This document shows, one piece after another, positions 46,752 to 56,028 of a stretch of DNA of 64,000 bases. Under the pieces are notes generated by a model. It saw nothing but the letters and a program-made list of their open reading frames with translations, did no database searches and was not told the DNA's origin. Source of the stretch: PALSA-607 sp963737705 (GTDB taxonomy: Bacteria > Actinomycetota > Actinomycetes > Acidothermales > Acidothermaceae); NCBI GenBank assembly GCA_963737705.1, contig CAVTTP010000006.1, positions 744,001 through 808,000 of the forward strand, written 5' to 3'. The translations under genes were made by a program, and so were the position numbers. Each line of letters begins with the position of its first letter. Position 1 is the stretch's first letter.

Positions 46752-48668
46752 GTGGCTGTCGTGATCGAGAGCCTGGCGCGTGAACGGCTTGGTGCGCGGG
46801 AGGCGGATGCGTTCTTGGCCCGTCTCGAGAAGGCCATCTTCGACATCCGCGAACCACTCGGAGCGCTGTATGGCGACGTCGTCGACATCGACGAACTCGT
46901 CACCGACCTGGTCTCCGATGCGATCGACGCGGCGGCCGCGCGTCCCGAGAGGCTTCGCATCCTCGACCGCCGGCGCGAGATCGACCAGGCGTGGTTCCAG
47001 CGCTCGCGCATGATCGGTTACGTCGCATACGCCGATCGGTTCGCGGGGTCGCTTGAGGGAGTGGCCAAGCATCTCGACTACCTGGTCGAACTTGGCGTGA
47101 CGTACCTGCACTTGATGCCGTTACTCAAGCCGCGCGCCGGTGAGAATGATGGCGGCTACGCCGTGCAGGACTATGACGAGGTCGATCCTCGCGTCGGCAC
47201 GATGGCCGACTTGCAGGCCCTCGCGGAGGACCTGCACGACCGCGGTATCGCGCTGTGCATCGACCTTGTCGTTAACCACACGGCTCGCGAGCACATGTGG
47301 GCGCAGCAGGCACTGGCCGGCGACCCGATCTACCGTGACTGCTACCTCGTCTTCCCAGACCGCACCCTGCCCGACGCGTACGAACGCACGTTGCCCGAGG
47401 TCTTTCCCGACATGGCACCGGGCAGCTTCACCGAGGTCGCAGGGCTCGGCTGGGTATGGACGACGTTCCACGAATTCCAGTGGGACCTGAACTATGCGAA
47501 TCCCATCGTGTTCCGGGCGATGCTCGGCACCATGTTCGCCCTGGCGAACCGCGGCATCGACGTGCTGCGCCTCGATGCCGTTCCGTTCCTCTGGAAGCGG
47601 ATGGGTACCGACTGTCAGAACCAGCCAGAAGCGCACCTGCTGGTGCAGGCGTTTCGGGCGCTTACCGGCCTCGCCGCACCGGGTCTCGCGCTGAAGGCCG
47701 AGGCAATTGTCAGCCCCGACATGCTCGTGCAATACCTCGGCGCGCACGACCGCTATCAGCCCGAGTGCGATCTGGCTTACGACAACCAACTCATGGTGAT
47801 GTTGTGGTCGACGCTGGCCAGCCGCGACGTCCGCCTCGCCGAACAGGCCTTGGCGCGCCGCCGTCCCGCACCGCAGTCGACGTCGTGGGTCACATACGTG
47901 CGCTGCCACGACGACATCGGATGGGCAGTGTCTGATGAGGACGCCGGGGCGGTCGGGCTCGATGGGTTCAGCCACCGCCGTTTTCTCAACGATTACTACA
48001 GCGGCAGCTTTCCGTCGTCTTTCGCGCGCGGTGCGTTGTTCCAGGAAAACGAAGCAACCGGCGATGCCCGCATCAGCGGTAGTGCGGCGTCGTTGTGCGG
48101 CATCGAGAGCGCGCTGGCCTCGGGCGACGAGCACCAACTGACGCTGGCTCTACGACGGCTCGAGTCGATGTACGCCGTGGTGTTCTCGTTCGGCGGGATC
48201 CCGCTGATCTACATGGGTGATGAACTCGCGATGCGCAACGACGAGCAGTGGGACGACGATCTGGCGCACGCCGACGACAACCGGTGGATGCATCGGCCGG
48301 CGATGGACTGGGTTGCTGCCAATCGCCGTGGTGACGTAAAAACGCTGGAAGGTAAGGCTTTCGCAGCGCTTCGCAGGTTGGCCGATGCACGCCGATCGCT
48401 ACTCGCGCTACGTGCGGGGGGCGAGACCGAGATCCTGCCGACCGAGCTCAACAGCGTGCTGGCGTATCGACGTGCGCATCCACGCAGCGCTCCGTTCCTT
48501 GCACTGACGAACTTCAGCGACCTCACGCAAGACGTCGACGCAGAGGTAATAGCGCGCGCTGGCCTACACGCTGCTCGCCACGTGCACTCCACCACGGGCG
48601 AGTTGATTATCGACGCCGGCCGCATTCAACTCCCGCCATGGGGATTCGGCTGGCTCACCGGCACCTGA
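46752..48668 (+). CDS. Amylosucrase (GH13)
   Basis: 638 residues. Builds alpha-1,4-glucan from sucrose, or works as a sucrose-active GH13 enzyme. N-terminal helical domain (residues 1-85) specific to amylosucrases, then the (beta/alpha)8 barrel: YLHLMPLLKPRAGENDGGYA VQDY, LCIDLVVNHTAREHMW, GWVWTTFHEFQWDLNYANP, GIDVLRLDAVPFLWK (nucleophile Asp), LALKAEAIVSP (acid/base Glu), VRCHDDIGWAV (third acid), IPLIYMGDELAM. Length and the TTFHEFQWDLN motif favour amylosucrase over trehalose synthase. No signal peptide, so cytosolic. Confidence 0.9.
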   Translation: MAVVIESLARERLGAREADAFLARLEKAIFDIREPLGALYGDVVDIDELVTDLVSDAIDAAAARPERLRILDRRREIDQAWFQRSRMIGYVAYADRFAGSLEGVAKHLDYLVELGVTYLHLMPLLKPRAGENDGGYAVQDYDEVDPRVGTMADLQALAEDLHDRGIALCIDLVVNHTAREHMWAQQALAGDPIYRDCYLVFPDRTLPDAYERTLPEVFPDMAPGSFTEVAGLGWVWTTFHEFQWDLNYANPIVFRAMLGTMFALANRGIDVLRLDAVPFLWKRMGTDCQNQPEAHLLVQAFRALTGLAAPGLALKAEAIVSPDMLVQYLGAHDRYQPECDLAYDNQLMVMLWSTLASRDVRLAEQALARRRPAPQSTSWVTYVRCHDDIGWAVSDEDAGAVGLDGFSHRRFLNDYYSGSFPSSFARGALFQENEATGDARISGSAASLCGIESALASGDEHQLTLALRRLESMYAVVFSFGGIPLIYMGDELAMRNDEQWDDDLAHADDNRWMHRPAMDWVAANRRGDVKTLEGKAFAALRRLADARRSLLALRAGGETEILPTELNSVLAYRRAHPRSAPFLALTNFSDLTQDVDAEVIARAGLHAARHVHSTTGELIIDAGRIQLPPWGFGWLTGT

Positions 48669-48689
48669 ACAGCCCGGGTGCCGGTGAGC
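48653..48689. terminator. Bidirectional terminator
   Basis: GCTCACCGGCACC (48653-48665) pairs perfectly with GGTGCCGGTGAGC (48677-48689). The amylosucrase stop codon is the first triplet of the loop. It also faces the 3' end of the convergent 197-residue gene. Confidence 0.85.
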
Positions 48690-48697
48690 ATCGCCCG

Positions 48698-49291
48698 TCA
48701 GTCGAAGTCAGGTTCTTTCAGGTCGAAGAACGTCAGGTCGCCCTCGATGGTCTCCCGCAACCGCTGACCCAACTCGGAGTTGTCCCCGAGGGCCTTCTCG
48801 CTAGCCCGCGCGGCTTCCTCCGAACTGAAGTAGATGGCCTGAGTGAATCCGCCGTCGCCGTGGAACGCGACAACGACGCCAAGGATGTCGGGACGCAGCG
48901 CGTGCAACTCATCTTGAATGGCGCGTCCTGTTGCGCGCATCTGCTCCTGATTGTTGGTACGTCCCTGCAGGACCTGAACAAATCCCGCTGCGTTGTTGCC
49001 ACCGCCGAGGATGATCTCGACCTCGCTGGCGTTGTGGAACGTGACGTCGTCGCCGAAGGCCTTGGACGCCTCGTTCCACCAGGCACTTTGCTCGGCGCGA
49101 TCGCTGTTGGCTTGGGCGTCGGCTTCGGAGTCGAAGCGGACCATCGTGATGCCTCGGCCGTCAGGCGTGACCCCGCCCGTCGAGCCCAGGTAACCATGCG
49201 CGCCAGGCTTGATCTCCTTGCGCCACCGTTCCACCGACCGCTGCAAGGCGTCAGGATCGGTCACCGTGCCCTGGATGATCTGAACAAACAT
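48698..49291 (-). CDS. Tandem dimeric alpha-beta-barrel (ABM-like) protein
   Basis: 197 residues, two ferredoxin-like repeats. Repeat 1: MFVQIIQGTVTDPDALQRSV ERW, GITMVRFDSEADAQANSDR. Repeat 2: AAGFVQVLQGRTNNQEQMRA, ILGVVVAFHGDGGFTQAIYF SSEEAARASEK. FVQxxQG and the FxSEEAA stretch recur in both halves, as in antibiotic-biosynthesis-monooxygenase-like stress proteins. The central HNASEVEIILGGGNNAAG is a linker. Function unknown. Confidence 0.75.
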   Translation of the reverse strand: MFVQIIQGTVTDPDALQRSVERWRKEIKPGAHGYLGSTGGVTPDGRGITMVRFDSEADAQANSDRAEQSAWWNEASKAFGDDVTFHNASEVEIILGGGNNAAGFVQVLQGRTNNQEQMRATGRAIQDELHALRPDILGVVVAFHGDGGFTQAIYFSSEEAARASEKALGDNSELGQRLRETIEGDLTFFDLKEPDFD

Positions 49292-49390
49292 GTGCGCCGC
49301 CTTTCAGGGGAGCCGCGCGTTTCAGGGAGCCTCGCATTTGAGGAGAGCTCAGCGAGGTGAGCAGAGGCTACGGCTTCGCCGCACGGCCTA

Positions 49391-50218
49391 CTAGGGGTGA
49401 ACCGTTGAACTTCCGCGCACGAGTGCGTCGTGGAGCGCACGCAGAAAAGCGTCGGGCGCCTCCATGGGCGTCATGTGGCCGGCGCCGGGGATAGTCACGA
49501 GGCGCGCGCCAGGGATGCCGCTCGCGAGGACGGCGGACATTTCCACGAAGCAAGGCACGTCGCGGTCTCCGACGATGACGGTCGTCGGCGCGGTGATGGT
49601 GTCGAGTAAGTCGATCGGGCGCAGGTCACCCTCGGACTTGTGCGGGTCGGTTCCGACCCAGTGGTGGCCTGGATACCCGTCGACCATCTCGGCAAGGCGC
49701 GCCGCGAGGTCGGGCTGCTCGTTCGCCGGGCCGAACAACGGATGTGCGCGCCATGCGCGTCGTCCGGCCGAGACACCACCGAGGCGAACCGCGACGTCGA
49801 CTGCCTCACTCGCCCGCAGCGATTCTTCATCCCATGTCACCCCACCGAGCACGGCATCGACGAGCACGAGGTGAGTCACGGAAGCGGGCGATCGCAGTAC
49901 TGTCTTGAGCACGACTCCGCCACCGAACGACAACCCGACGAGCGCGGCGCGCGGTAGGTCTAGATGTGCGAGCAGCGCGAGCAAGTCGTCCGCGTGGGTG
50001 TACCCGATTGCCGGATCGAACTCGGCCGACCCACCGAAGCCGCGGCAGTCGTAGCGGATGACGAGATGGTCGCGGGCGAGTCCGGGAACGATGTCGTCCC
50101 ACATGCGGCGGTCGAGGGCGAAGCCATGGACAAGGACCACTGGGGGTCCGTCACCGACGGCCTGCCACGCCAGTGAGCCGCCGTCGACAGCACATCTGCC
50201 AACCCGTGCCGCACCCAC
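49391..50218 (-). CDS. Alpha/beta hydrolase
   Basis: About 275 residues from the GTG at 50218 (VGAARVGRCAVDGGSLAWQA); the frame is open upstream but that part is Arg-rich and overlaps the divergent sigma gene region. Fold hallmarks: PPVVLVHGFALDRRMWDDIV (oxyanion), VIRYDCRGFGGS, nucleophile elbow ALVGLSFGGGVV, acid region TVIVGDRDVPC, and catalytic His in IPGAGHMTPMEAPD. Resembles 3-oxoadipate enol-lactonase/epoxide-hydrolase-like enzymes; substrate unknown. Confidence 0.82.
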   Translation of the reverse strand: MGAARVGRCAVDGGSLAWQAVGDGPPVVLVHGFALDRRMWDDIVPGLARDHLVIRYDCRGFGGSAEFDPAIGYTHADDLLALLAHLDLPRAALVGLSFGGGVVLKTVLRSPASVTHLVLVDAVLGGVTWDEESLRASEAVDVAVRLGGVSAGRRAWRAHPLFGPANEQPDLAARLAEMVDGYPGHHWVGTDPHKSEGDLRPIDLLDTITAPTTVIVGDRDVPCFVEMSAVLASGIPGARLVTIPGAGHMTPMEAPDAFLRALHDALVRGSSTVHP

Positions 50219-50394
50219 GTAGTGACCTATCGCCGTCGTCTCGCGAGCCGCAGGAAGAACCGGACCAGTGCGACCGCGAACCACAACCCCATGCCCCGAC
50301 GCTACTCGCCTCGAGGGTCTGCGTGTTCGGCATCGGTCAGACAGAGTGGGACGACGACGGCAACCCATCTGGGCACCGGTCCGTATTGCGGGGT

Positions 50395-51009
50395 GTGACG
50401 ACATCGATGGAGCGGCCCGACGAACTCGACGCTGCCGGGCAAACCAGCTCGGCGGCAGCGACGGCCCAATTCACCCGGTTCGTGACCGAGTCGTCTGCGC
50501 GTCTGCTGCGGACGGCTTGGTTGCTCACGTCACATCGGGAGCAGGCTCAAGACCTCACCCAGCTCGCGTATGCGAAGACGTTCGCCGCGTGGCGCCGGGT
50601 GCGGTTCGACGACGCGGAGGCCTACGCGCGTCGGGTGATGGTGAACAGCTATATCGATTGGTGGCGTAGAGCGCCTTGGCGTGAACGCCCGACCGAACAG
50701 TTACCTGAGCACAGCGCCGTGCCCGATCACGGCAGAACAATAGATGACCGGACGGCGCTTGCTGCCGCTCTTGCGCAGCTCACGCGTCGTGAACGAACGA
50801 TCGTGGTCTTGCGCTATTACGTCGACCTAAGCGAAGCCGAGGTCGCCGCGCATGTGGGCGTATCCGTCGGCACTGTGAAAAGCACGTCCTCAAAGGCGCT
50901 GGCGAAATTACGGCGCTCACCCAGCCTTTCTGACACGGACCTTTCTGACACGGACCTTTCTGACATTGACGTGCCGGCGTTTTCGCCGGCACGGGAGGAG
51001 ACCTCATGA
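50395..51009 (+). CDS. SigE-family RNA polymerase sigma factor
   Basis: 204 residues from the GTG at 50395 (ATG 50407 is the alternative). Region 2: FTRFVTESSARLLRTAWLLT, QAQDLTQLAYAKTFAAWRRV, YARRVMVNSYIDWWRR. Region 4: LAQLTRRERTIVVLRYYVDL SEAEVAAHVGVSVGTVKSTS. An odd C-terminal tail LSDTDLSDTDLSDIDVPAF is encoded by a 3 x 15-bp tandem repeat. The stop overlaps the ATG of the membrane partner. Intact paralogue of the frameshifted sigma gene at 7.7-8.2 kb. Confidence 0.88.
   Translation: MTTSMERPDELDAAGQTSSAAATAQFTRFVTESSARLLRTAWLLTSHREQAQDLTQLAYAKTFAAWRRVRFDDAEAYARRVMVNSYIDWWRRAPWRERPTEQLPEHSAVPDHGRTIDDRTALAAALAQLTRRERTIVVLRYYVDLSEAEVAAHVGVSVGTVKSTSSKALAKLRRSPSLSDTDLSDTDLSDIDVPAFSPAREETS
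50926..50970 (+). repeat. Coding tandem repeat, 3 x 15 bp
   Basis: CTTTCTGACACGGAC at 50926 and 50941, and a third unit with two changes at 50956. It encodes LSDTD-LSDTD-LSDID at the C-terminus of the sigma factor, keeping frame, so copy-number changes would lengthen an acidic tail. Confidence 0.85.
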
Positions 51010-51941
51010 GCGAGCACAACTTCGGCGAGGAGCTCGGGAAGTTACCCCCCGATCTCACACTCGGTGCAACATCGGAGCAGATCATCCGACGCGGCCGCCG
51101 AATCAGAACAATCCGGCAAACGTCGATCGTCGGCGCCGCCGCAGTCGCGGTACTGGGCATCACGTCGGTCGCGGCACTCGCTGGCGGCCACCACGGGACC
51201 CAGACCGTGCAAACCGGATCAGGCAACGGGCTCGGCTTAGCGGTTGCGCCGGCCGCATCGCCGACCCCGCTGGCGTCGATCACCGCATCGGCCGTTGTGC
51301 CGACGTCCGCGCAAGTATCGTCCCCGCCGGCGTCGCCGACGCTTCTCTACGCGGGGACAACACCGCCGGTGGCGTCGTCCGCGCCGGCGAGCTCATCGCC
51401 GTCCGTCTCATGTACCGCGTCACCTGCGCCGCAGTCGACCGACGGTGCGCCGTCCGCGAACCCCGACGGAAACGCGCCCCCGTGGGGGAGCTTGGTGCAG
51501 GCTGCCGCCGATCCCGGGACGGGCAAAAGCCTTGTTCTGTATGGGATTCACATCGACGACGCCGCAATCCCGTGCACGCACTTCGGCCTCATGGTCGGAA
51601 CCGTTGACGCATCCGGGACCGCTACCGGCGTGTACGAGTCGAATGAGTTCGACGGCAGCGACCTCACGCCGGGCTTCCACGCGGTCAGCATGGTCGGCAA
51701 GGAATTCGCTGGAACATACTTCGTTGGCTACTACGTCGGGCCGGCGGCTTCGATCTCCGTGATGGTGAACGGTGTGCTGACCGCTGCGCACGTAACCGCG
51801 TGGAGTGTGAATCCCGACGTGAAGTTCTGGTGGCTCGGCAGCAGTGCGAACGGCAACCCAACGTATGGCGCACTCACGGCGAAGGACGCCAATGGCACCC
51901 TGCTGCCGGTCGGCGCGCACGCCCAACCCGGCGTTGGCTGA
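51006..51941 (+). CDS. Single-pass membrane partner of sigma factor (anti-sigma-like)
   Basis: 311 residues. Short cytoplasmic N-terminus (about 40 residues), one membrane helix (TSIVGAAAVAVLGITSVAAL), Ser/Pro/Ala-rich linker (residues about 75-150) and an extracytoplasmic beta-rich domain (SLVLYGIHIDDAAIPCTHFG, GFHAVSMVGKEFAGTYFVGY, ISVMVNGVLTAAHV). No zinc motif. Same layout as the 445-residue protein at 6.3-7.7 kb but with an unrelated-looking outer domain, suggesting different signals. ATG overlaps the sigma stop. Confidence 0.7.
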   Translation: MSEHNFGEELGKLPPDLTLGATSEQIIRRGRRIRTIRQTSIVGAAAVAVLGITSVAALAGGHHGTQTVQTGSGNGLGLAVAPAASPTPLASITASAVVPTSAQVSSPPASPTLLYAGTTPPVASSAPASSSPSVSCTASPAPQSTDGAPSANPDGNAPPWGSLVQAAADPGTGKSLVLYGIHIDDAAIPCTHFGLMVGTVDASGTATGVYESNEFDGSDLTPGFHAVSMVGKEFAGTYFVGYYVGPAASISVMVNGVLTAAHVTAWSVNPDVKFWWLGSSANGNPTYGALTAKDANGTLLPVGAHAQPGVG

Positions 51942-51960
51942 CCGCCTCGTTGAGCTCGCT

Positions 51961-51999
51961 GTGGACGTGATCCCACGTAGGCCGTGGGATCACGTCCAC
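51961..51999. terminator. Perfect 17-bp hairpin after sigma operon
   Basis: GTGGACGTGATCCCACG (51961-51977) pairs perfectly with its reverse complement at 51983-51999 across TAGGC. It starts 20 bases after the stop of the membrane partner. Stability and position suggest a terminator, though it has no T-run and its symmetry could also be a protein site. Confidence 0.75.
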
Positions 52000-52383
52000 G
52001 GCGGCATTTCGGCCGGAAGTGGTGGGGCGATTTGCCTTATGCAGTAGGGCTTTACGCAGATTGCCCGACTCGTGGCCGGCCCTGACTTGGGTCGGGTGCC
52101 AACTCTGAAGCACCATTCGGGCTAATTCTTTCGACAAAAGTCCAACCGCCTGCGGCGGGCTTGACCGGAGCTTTACTCTGTATCAAGTTCACGGTGATGT
52201 GGGGTTGCCGGTCTCGGGGGAGCTACGTACGATGATTGTCTTTTCGCGTTGGGGTGGGCGCGCGCTCGCAGCCATGCACAAGACGTCGTCGACGTCGAGT
52301 AGCAGGCACGCCTCCGAGAACGCATCGTTGCGGCCCGATTGGGTCCGGGGCGTGACCGACAGCAATAACGGGGCGGGGTGGCA
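52000..52383. other. Intergenic region, no gene seen
   Basis: About 380 bases before the fucosyltransferase-like gene. Short open frames on both strands have Arg/Ser-rich, non-protein-like compositions. CCGCCTGCGGCGG near 52150 could form a small hairpin. GGGGCGGGG precedes the ATG at 52384. The promoter of the next gene should be here; composition is slightly less GC-rich around 52120-52200. Confidence 0.45.
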
Positions 52384-53268
52384 ATGCGCGGCACACTAAT
52401 CGTCTCGGTGAGCCGCCATGCCGGCCTCGGTAATCGTGTCCGCGCCGTGTTGAGCGGTCAGTCGCTCGCGGAGGATGCCAACCGCAGGTATTTCTATTGC
52501 TGGCCTACCGAACGACGGATATTCGGGGCCGCCATGACGGACTTGTGGCAATACGAGGCGCACCAGATGCCGTGGTCACTCACCAAGGTCCTGGCCCTTC
52601 GCTACCCGCAGCACAGCGCGAATTTGAACTGGATGGCCGAGGCGAGCGACGCTCGCGTCTGGCAGATCCGATCCGGCCAACCTCTCGCGTTACCAGCAGG
52701 CGCGATGCCCTGGACGGAACGACTCCGCAACCTTCGGCCGACGGACGAGATTGCCGACCGCATCAGCGACTTCTTCGACGCCAACTTGCGCGGCCGTCCG
52801 TACGTCGGAGTAATGATCCGAGCGCACGAGAACTCGCACGCGCAAACCCGCGCGATGTCCCCTATCAGTTGGTTCGCTGACCGGATGGAGCAGATCAGGA
52901 ACGAGGTGCCAGACATCGCGTTCTACGTCTCTTGCGACGTCCCCGAGGGCACAAAGCAAATCCTGGACCAGTTCAGCAACGCGTTCGCATTGCCCGGGAA
53001 GGGGAGCTACAACTCGACGATTAGCATCAAGGCATCAGTCATCGACCTCTACCTTCTCGCCTCATCGGTGCACATCCTCGGCGCGCACTATTCGAGTTTT
53101 CCGGAGCTGGCCGCCCATCTGGCTGACAGTCAGATCGCTCTCGAAACCTCAGTCAACAACGCCGAGTTCAACATCTCCGGAGCACAGTGGTCGCTCGTCG
53201 AGGATCCCCTGCGCCCGTACCTGCGAAGAGCCCAGGTCCAGGCGAATCCGATGCTCCCTGAGATGTGA
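52384..53268 (+). CDS. Fucosyltransferase-like (GT-B, NodZ/O-FucT-type) glycosyltransferase
   Basis: 294 residues. N-terminus VSVSRHAGLGNRVRAVLSGQ SLAEDANR resembles the GxGNRxRA opening of NodZ/FUT8/POFUT-like enzymes. The second half has YVGVMIRAHENSHA, SPISWFADRMEQIRNEVPDI AFYVSCDVPEG and the GDP-sugar-type ISIKASVIDLYLLASSVHIL GAHYSSFPELAAHLA. Cytosolic. Lies at the right-hand border of the exopolysaccharide locus, convergent with the Wzz/kinase gene, and probably adds a deoxyhexose to the glycan. Donor and acceptor are not determinable. Confidence 0.65.
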   Translation: MRGTLIVSVSRHAGLGNRVRAVLSGQSLAEDANRRYFYCWPTERRIFGAAMTDLWQYEAHQMPWSLTKVLALRYPQHSANLNWMAEASDARVWQIRSGQPLALPAGAMPWTERLRNLRPTDEIADRISDFFDANLRGRPYVGVMIRAHENSHAQTRAMSPISWFADRMEQIRNEVPDIAFYVSCDVPEGTKQILDQFSNAFALPGKGSYNSTISIKASVIDLYLLASSVHILGAHYSSFPELAAHLADSQIALETSVNNAEFNISGAQWSLVEDPLRPYLRRAQVQANPMLPEM

Positions 53269-53276
53269 CGCGCAAC

Positions 53277-54610
53277 TCAGCGACCTGACGCCACGATACC
53301 GAGGACAGCGCTGACAGGGCCAAGTTTGTTGACGGCGTCTCGCACGTCCGCCCAGTCCAATAGCTTGCTCGTATCACGACTACGGCCGCGGCGGCGCCTG
53401 GTGGGAGCGACGAGTACGACGCCTGCGGCATAAGGGACGATCCTCGCTGTGTCCTCATGGGCAAGCACTGCCGGGCTGTCGATGACGACCAGGCCGTACC
53501 GTCCGCCCACCACCTTCATCAGCTGTTCCATGCTCTTGGAGCCAAGGAGGTCGGCAGGGTTCGGCGGCGTAGGTCCGGACGTGAGTACGTCTAACTGAGA
53601 ACCGAAGTCGACGACTACGTCGTCGAAGGTCGTTCTGCCGGCGAGCACCGAACTCAGACCCGGGCCTTGAGGCTGACCGAGTCGCTTGGCGATCGTGGGG
53701 GCGCGAAGGTTGGCGTCGATCAGCAGCGTGCGCGTTCCCGCCTCGGCACTGGCGAAGGCTAGTCGCAAGGCGGCTGCGGACTTGTCGTCCTGCGACAATC
53801 GTGGCCGCCACGATGACGAGTTTGGGAAGCCGGTCGACCAGCACGAAGTCCAAGCTCTCGCGCAGTCGGTCGAATTCCACACCGGCCTGATAAAGGCCCG
53901 ATTCGACTTTCGCAAAGGACCGTACCCCGCCGTCTGGTAGCCAGGACACCTCGCCAAGCAAGGGCGCATCGATCGGGCGATGGAAGCCGATCACGCCGTC
54001 GTTGCGTGGCCAACAGCTCAAGGAGCATCGCGAAGGCGACCCCGAGCAGCAGGCTGCCCACGAAGGCCGCGGAGATGTTCCGCTTCTTTTTTGGCGTCGC
54101 TGGAACCTTCGGTACGGGTGCGGTGGCGATAGTCCGGGAAACGATCCTGCTCGCGCCGGTAGCGTCCACCGGCGCGAGGGCGGCAACCGCGACGCCGAGC
54201 TGTTGGGCGACGCTGTTGGCGAGCGACGCAGCGAGCCGTGGCGAGGAACTTGTTGCTTCCACAGTCACGACGACCGTGTTGGGGAGCACAGTGGCACTGA
54301 TTTGGCCCGCGAGCTGGCTCGGCGTCAGCTTGAGTTTCAGCTCCGCGATCACGGGCGCGAGCACCGTCGGTGTCGTTGCGAGAGTCGCGTAGGTCAGCAC
54401 CTGGCCTTGCACGTACGCCGAGCCTTGGGACAAGTCGTTCCCCGTACCCGTCGTGCTGGTCTTGATCGCGAAGTATTCCTTCGCGTCGGCCCGGTACTGG
54501 GGAGTCGCGTGGTACTCCAGCGCCGCGACGGCGCCGGTAAAGATGACCACGACAGCCACGACCGCCAGCCAGCGTCGACGTAGGACGTCGAGGAAATCCC
54601 GTGCTTGCAT
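53277..54610 (-). pseudogene. Wzz-type polysaccharide copolymerase fused to BY-kinase, two frameshifts
   Basis: Three consecutive frames make one protein of about 445 residues. Frame 1 (from ATG 54610): Wzz domain with membrane helices WLAVVAVVVIFTGAVAALEY and ISAAFVGSLLLGVAFAMLLE. Frame 2 starts near 54004 at NDGVIGFHRPIDAPLLGEVS and ends at PKLVIVAATIVAG. Frame 3 from near 53790: DDKSAAALRLAFASAEAGTR TLLIDANLRAPTI, GLVVIDSPAVLAHEDTARIV. Joining frames 2 and 3 gives a Walker A like AGDDKS in place of GEGKS. No Tyr-rich C-terminus is present. Each junction is explained by one extra base. AGGAG just before the ATG overlaps the Wzy stop. Either decaying or mis-sequenced. Confidence 0.75.
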
Positions 54611-54617
54611 GGTGCTC

Positions 54618-55962
54618 CTAGAGGTGATGAGCCGTGGCTTGTAGTTGGTTAGCTAGGTCGTTTTCGCTGTGCAGGTGGGCGTTAACGGCCGCACCCGCGG
54701 GAAGCTGCTGAGAATCTCGCGTCGCGTCGGCCTCGCGACTCTCTCCGAGGGCAGCCTGCGAGGCGATGCTAAGGCCGACGAGGAACCAGAACAGGACCGC
54801 GTACTGGGTGATGAGCGCAATGGTGGCCAGCGCCGGGATCTGGCATGCCAGGGCGATTGTCGGGCGCCGTTGCTCGACGTCTGAGAACCGTAACGATCGA
54901 CGCGGCGAGCATCACGATGGCGACGATCAGCGCGAAGGCTCCGTAAGTGAGCCCGGTCAGGACGAGCTGGCTGTCAATGGATCGAAACGAGCCGAAATAC
55001 AGCGTGCCGTCAGGCAACCGGGTCGCGAGGTCTGATATCCCGACGAGGTTGAGATGGGGGAGCACCGACGTGAGCGCACCTCGGTAGTCGGCACTTCGCG
55101 TCGCCTCGTTACCGGCGGCGTCGAACGTCGAGTTGATCAGCGGCACTAAGAGGGCCGCCATGACAACGATCACCGACGCAAGGACGGTCCTCAGTCGACG
55201 CGTCATGCCGTCGCCGAGGAAGATGATCGAGCAGAGGATGCCCAGTACGGCGCAGATCATCGCCGTCCTACTGAAGGTCACGACACTCGCGCCCAGCATC
55301 AGCGCCACTGCGAAGACCCGGTAGGACAGCCGTAGCCTGCTGGCCAGTGTTATCGGGATCGCGAGCGCAAGCGAGACCCCTAAAGCGATGGCGTCGCCGA
55401 AGGCTCCCTCCGCGCGCAGGACGCCGCCACGCGTTTGCAAGGTGCCCCATGTCGCGTACGACGACGCCGAGCCGAAATGGATTCGGATGAAGGGATTCCA
55501 GGAAAAGACGAACTCGATTATCGCGAGCATCGGCGACGATGGAGAAAAGCACCGCTACGTAGTCATAGATCCGTCGCAGATCGACACGGCCAGGCAGGCG
55601 GCGGCCCACCAGGTAGGCCGGTAACCAAAAGAAGCCTGCGCCGAACGTGCCCGACTTGATGGATCCGCCGACGACACAGGTAGCAAGCATGCGGCGAAGA
55701 AGCAGAGCACGCCGAGGTCGGGCAACGTAATTCGCCGCGGGACCGCGGGGGTCAGACATAGCAACCCGAGGAGCGAGAGAATCACGGCGACGGGAAGGAA
55801 TGTCTGGACCTTGGTTCCGACCCACCAAGGGACGAAGCAGATTCCGATCAGCCACACCACGACGTACGCACCCGGTCGAGTGGTCAAATACATCACGAGC
55901 ACCAGCCCGACTCCGAGCGCGACGATAAGTTCGGGAAGATGGGCGATGAGGCCTGCCATCAC
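54618..55962 (-). pseudogene. Wzy-like polysaccharide polymerase, three frameshifts
   Basis: Four consecutive frames give about 440 residues with 10-12 membrane segments. Frame 1 (from about 55962): MMAGLIAHLPELIVALGVGL, LGVLCFFAACLL. Frame 2 (near 55687-55530): VVGGSIKSGTFGAGFFWLPA, YDYVAVLFSIVA. Frame 3 (55530-54873): MLAIIEFVFSWNPFIRIHFG, VVTFSRTAMICAVLGILCSI, the O-antigen-ligase-like core. Frame 4 (to TAG at 54618): RRPTIALACQIPALATIALI TQYAVLFWFLVGL and a hydrophilic tail. Membrane character is conserved across every junction, so the breaks are recent or artefactual. Would polymerise repeat units outside the membrane. Confidence 0.7.
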
Positions 55963-56028
55963 GCCGCCCAGAGCTGGGGAACAGTGGCGCGATCACGAAG
56001 CGTGCCGCCTCCACCTCTGCCACGCTGC

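Noticed and set aside
47121..48137. 338-codon minus-strand open frame
   Set aside because: Antisense shadow of amylosucrase.
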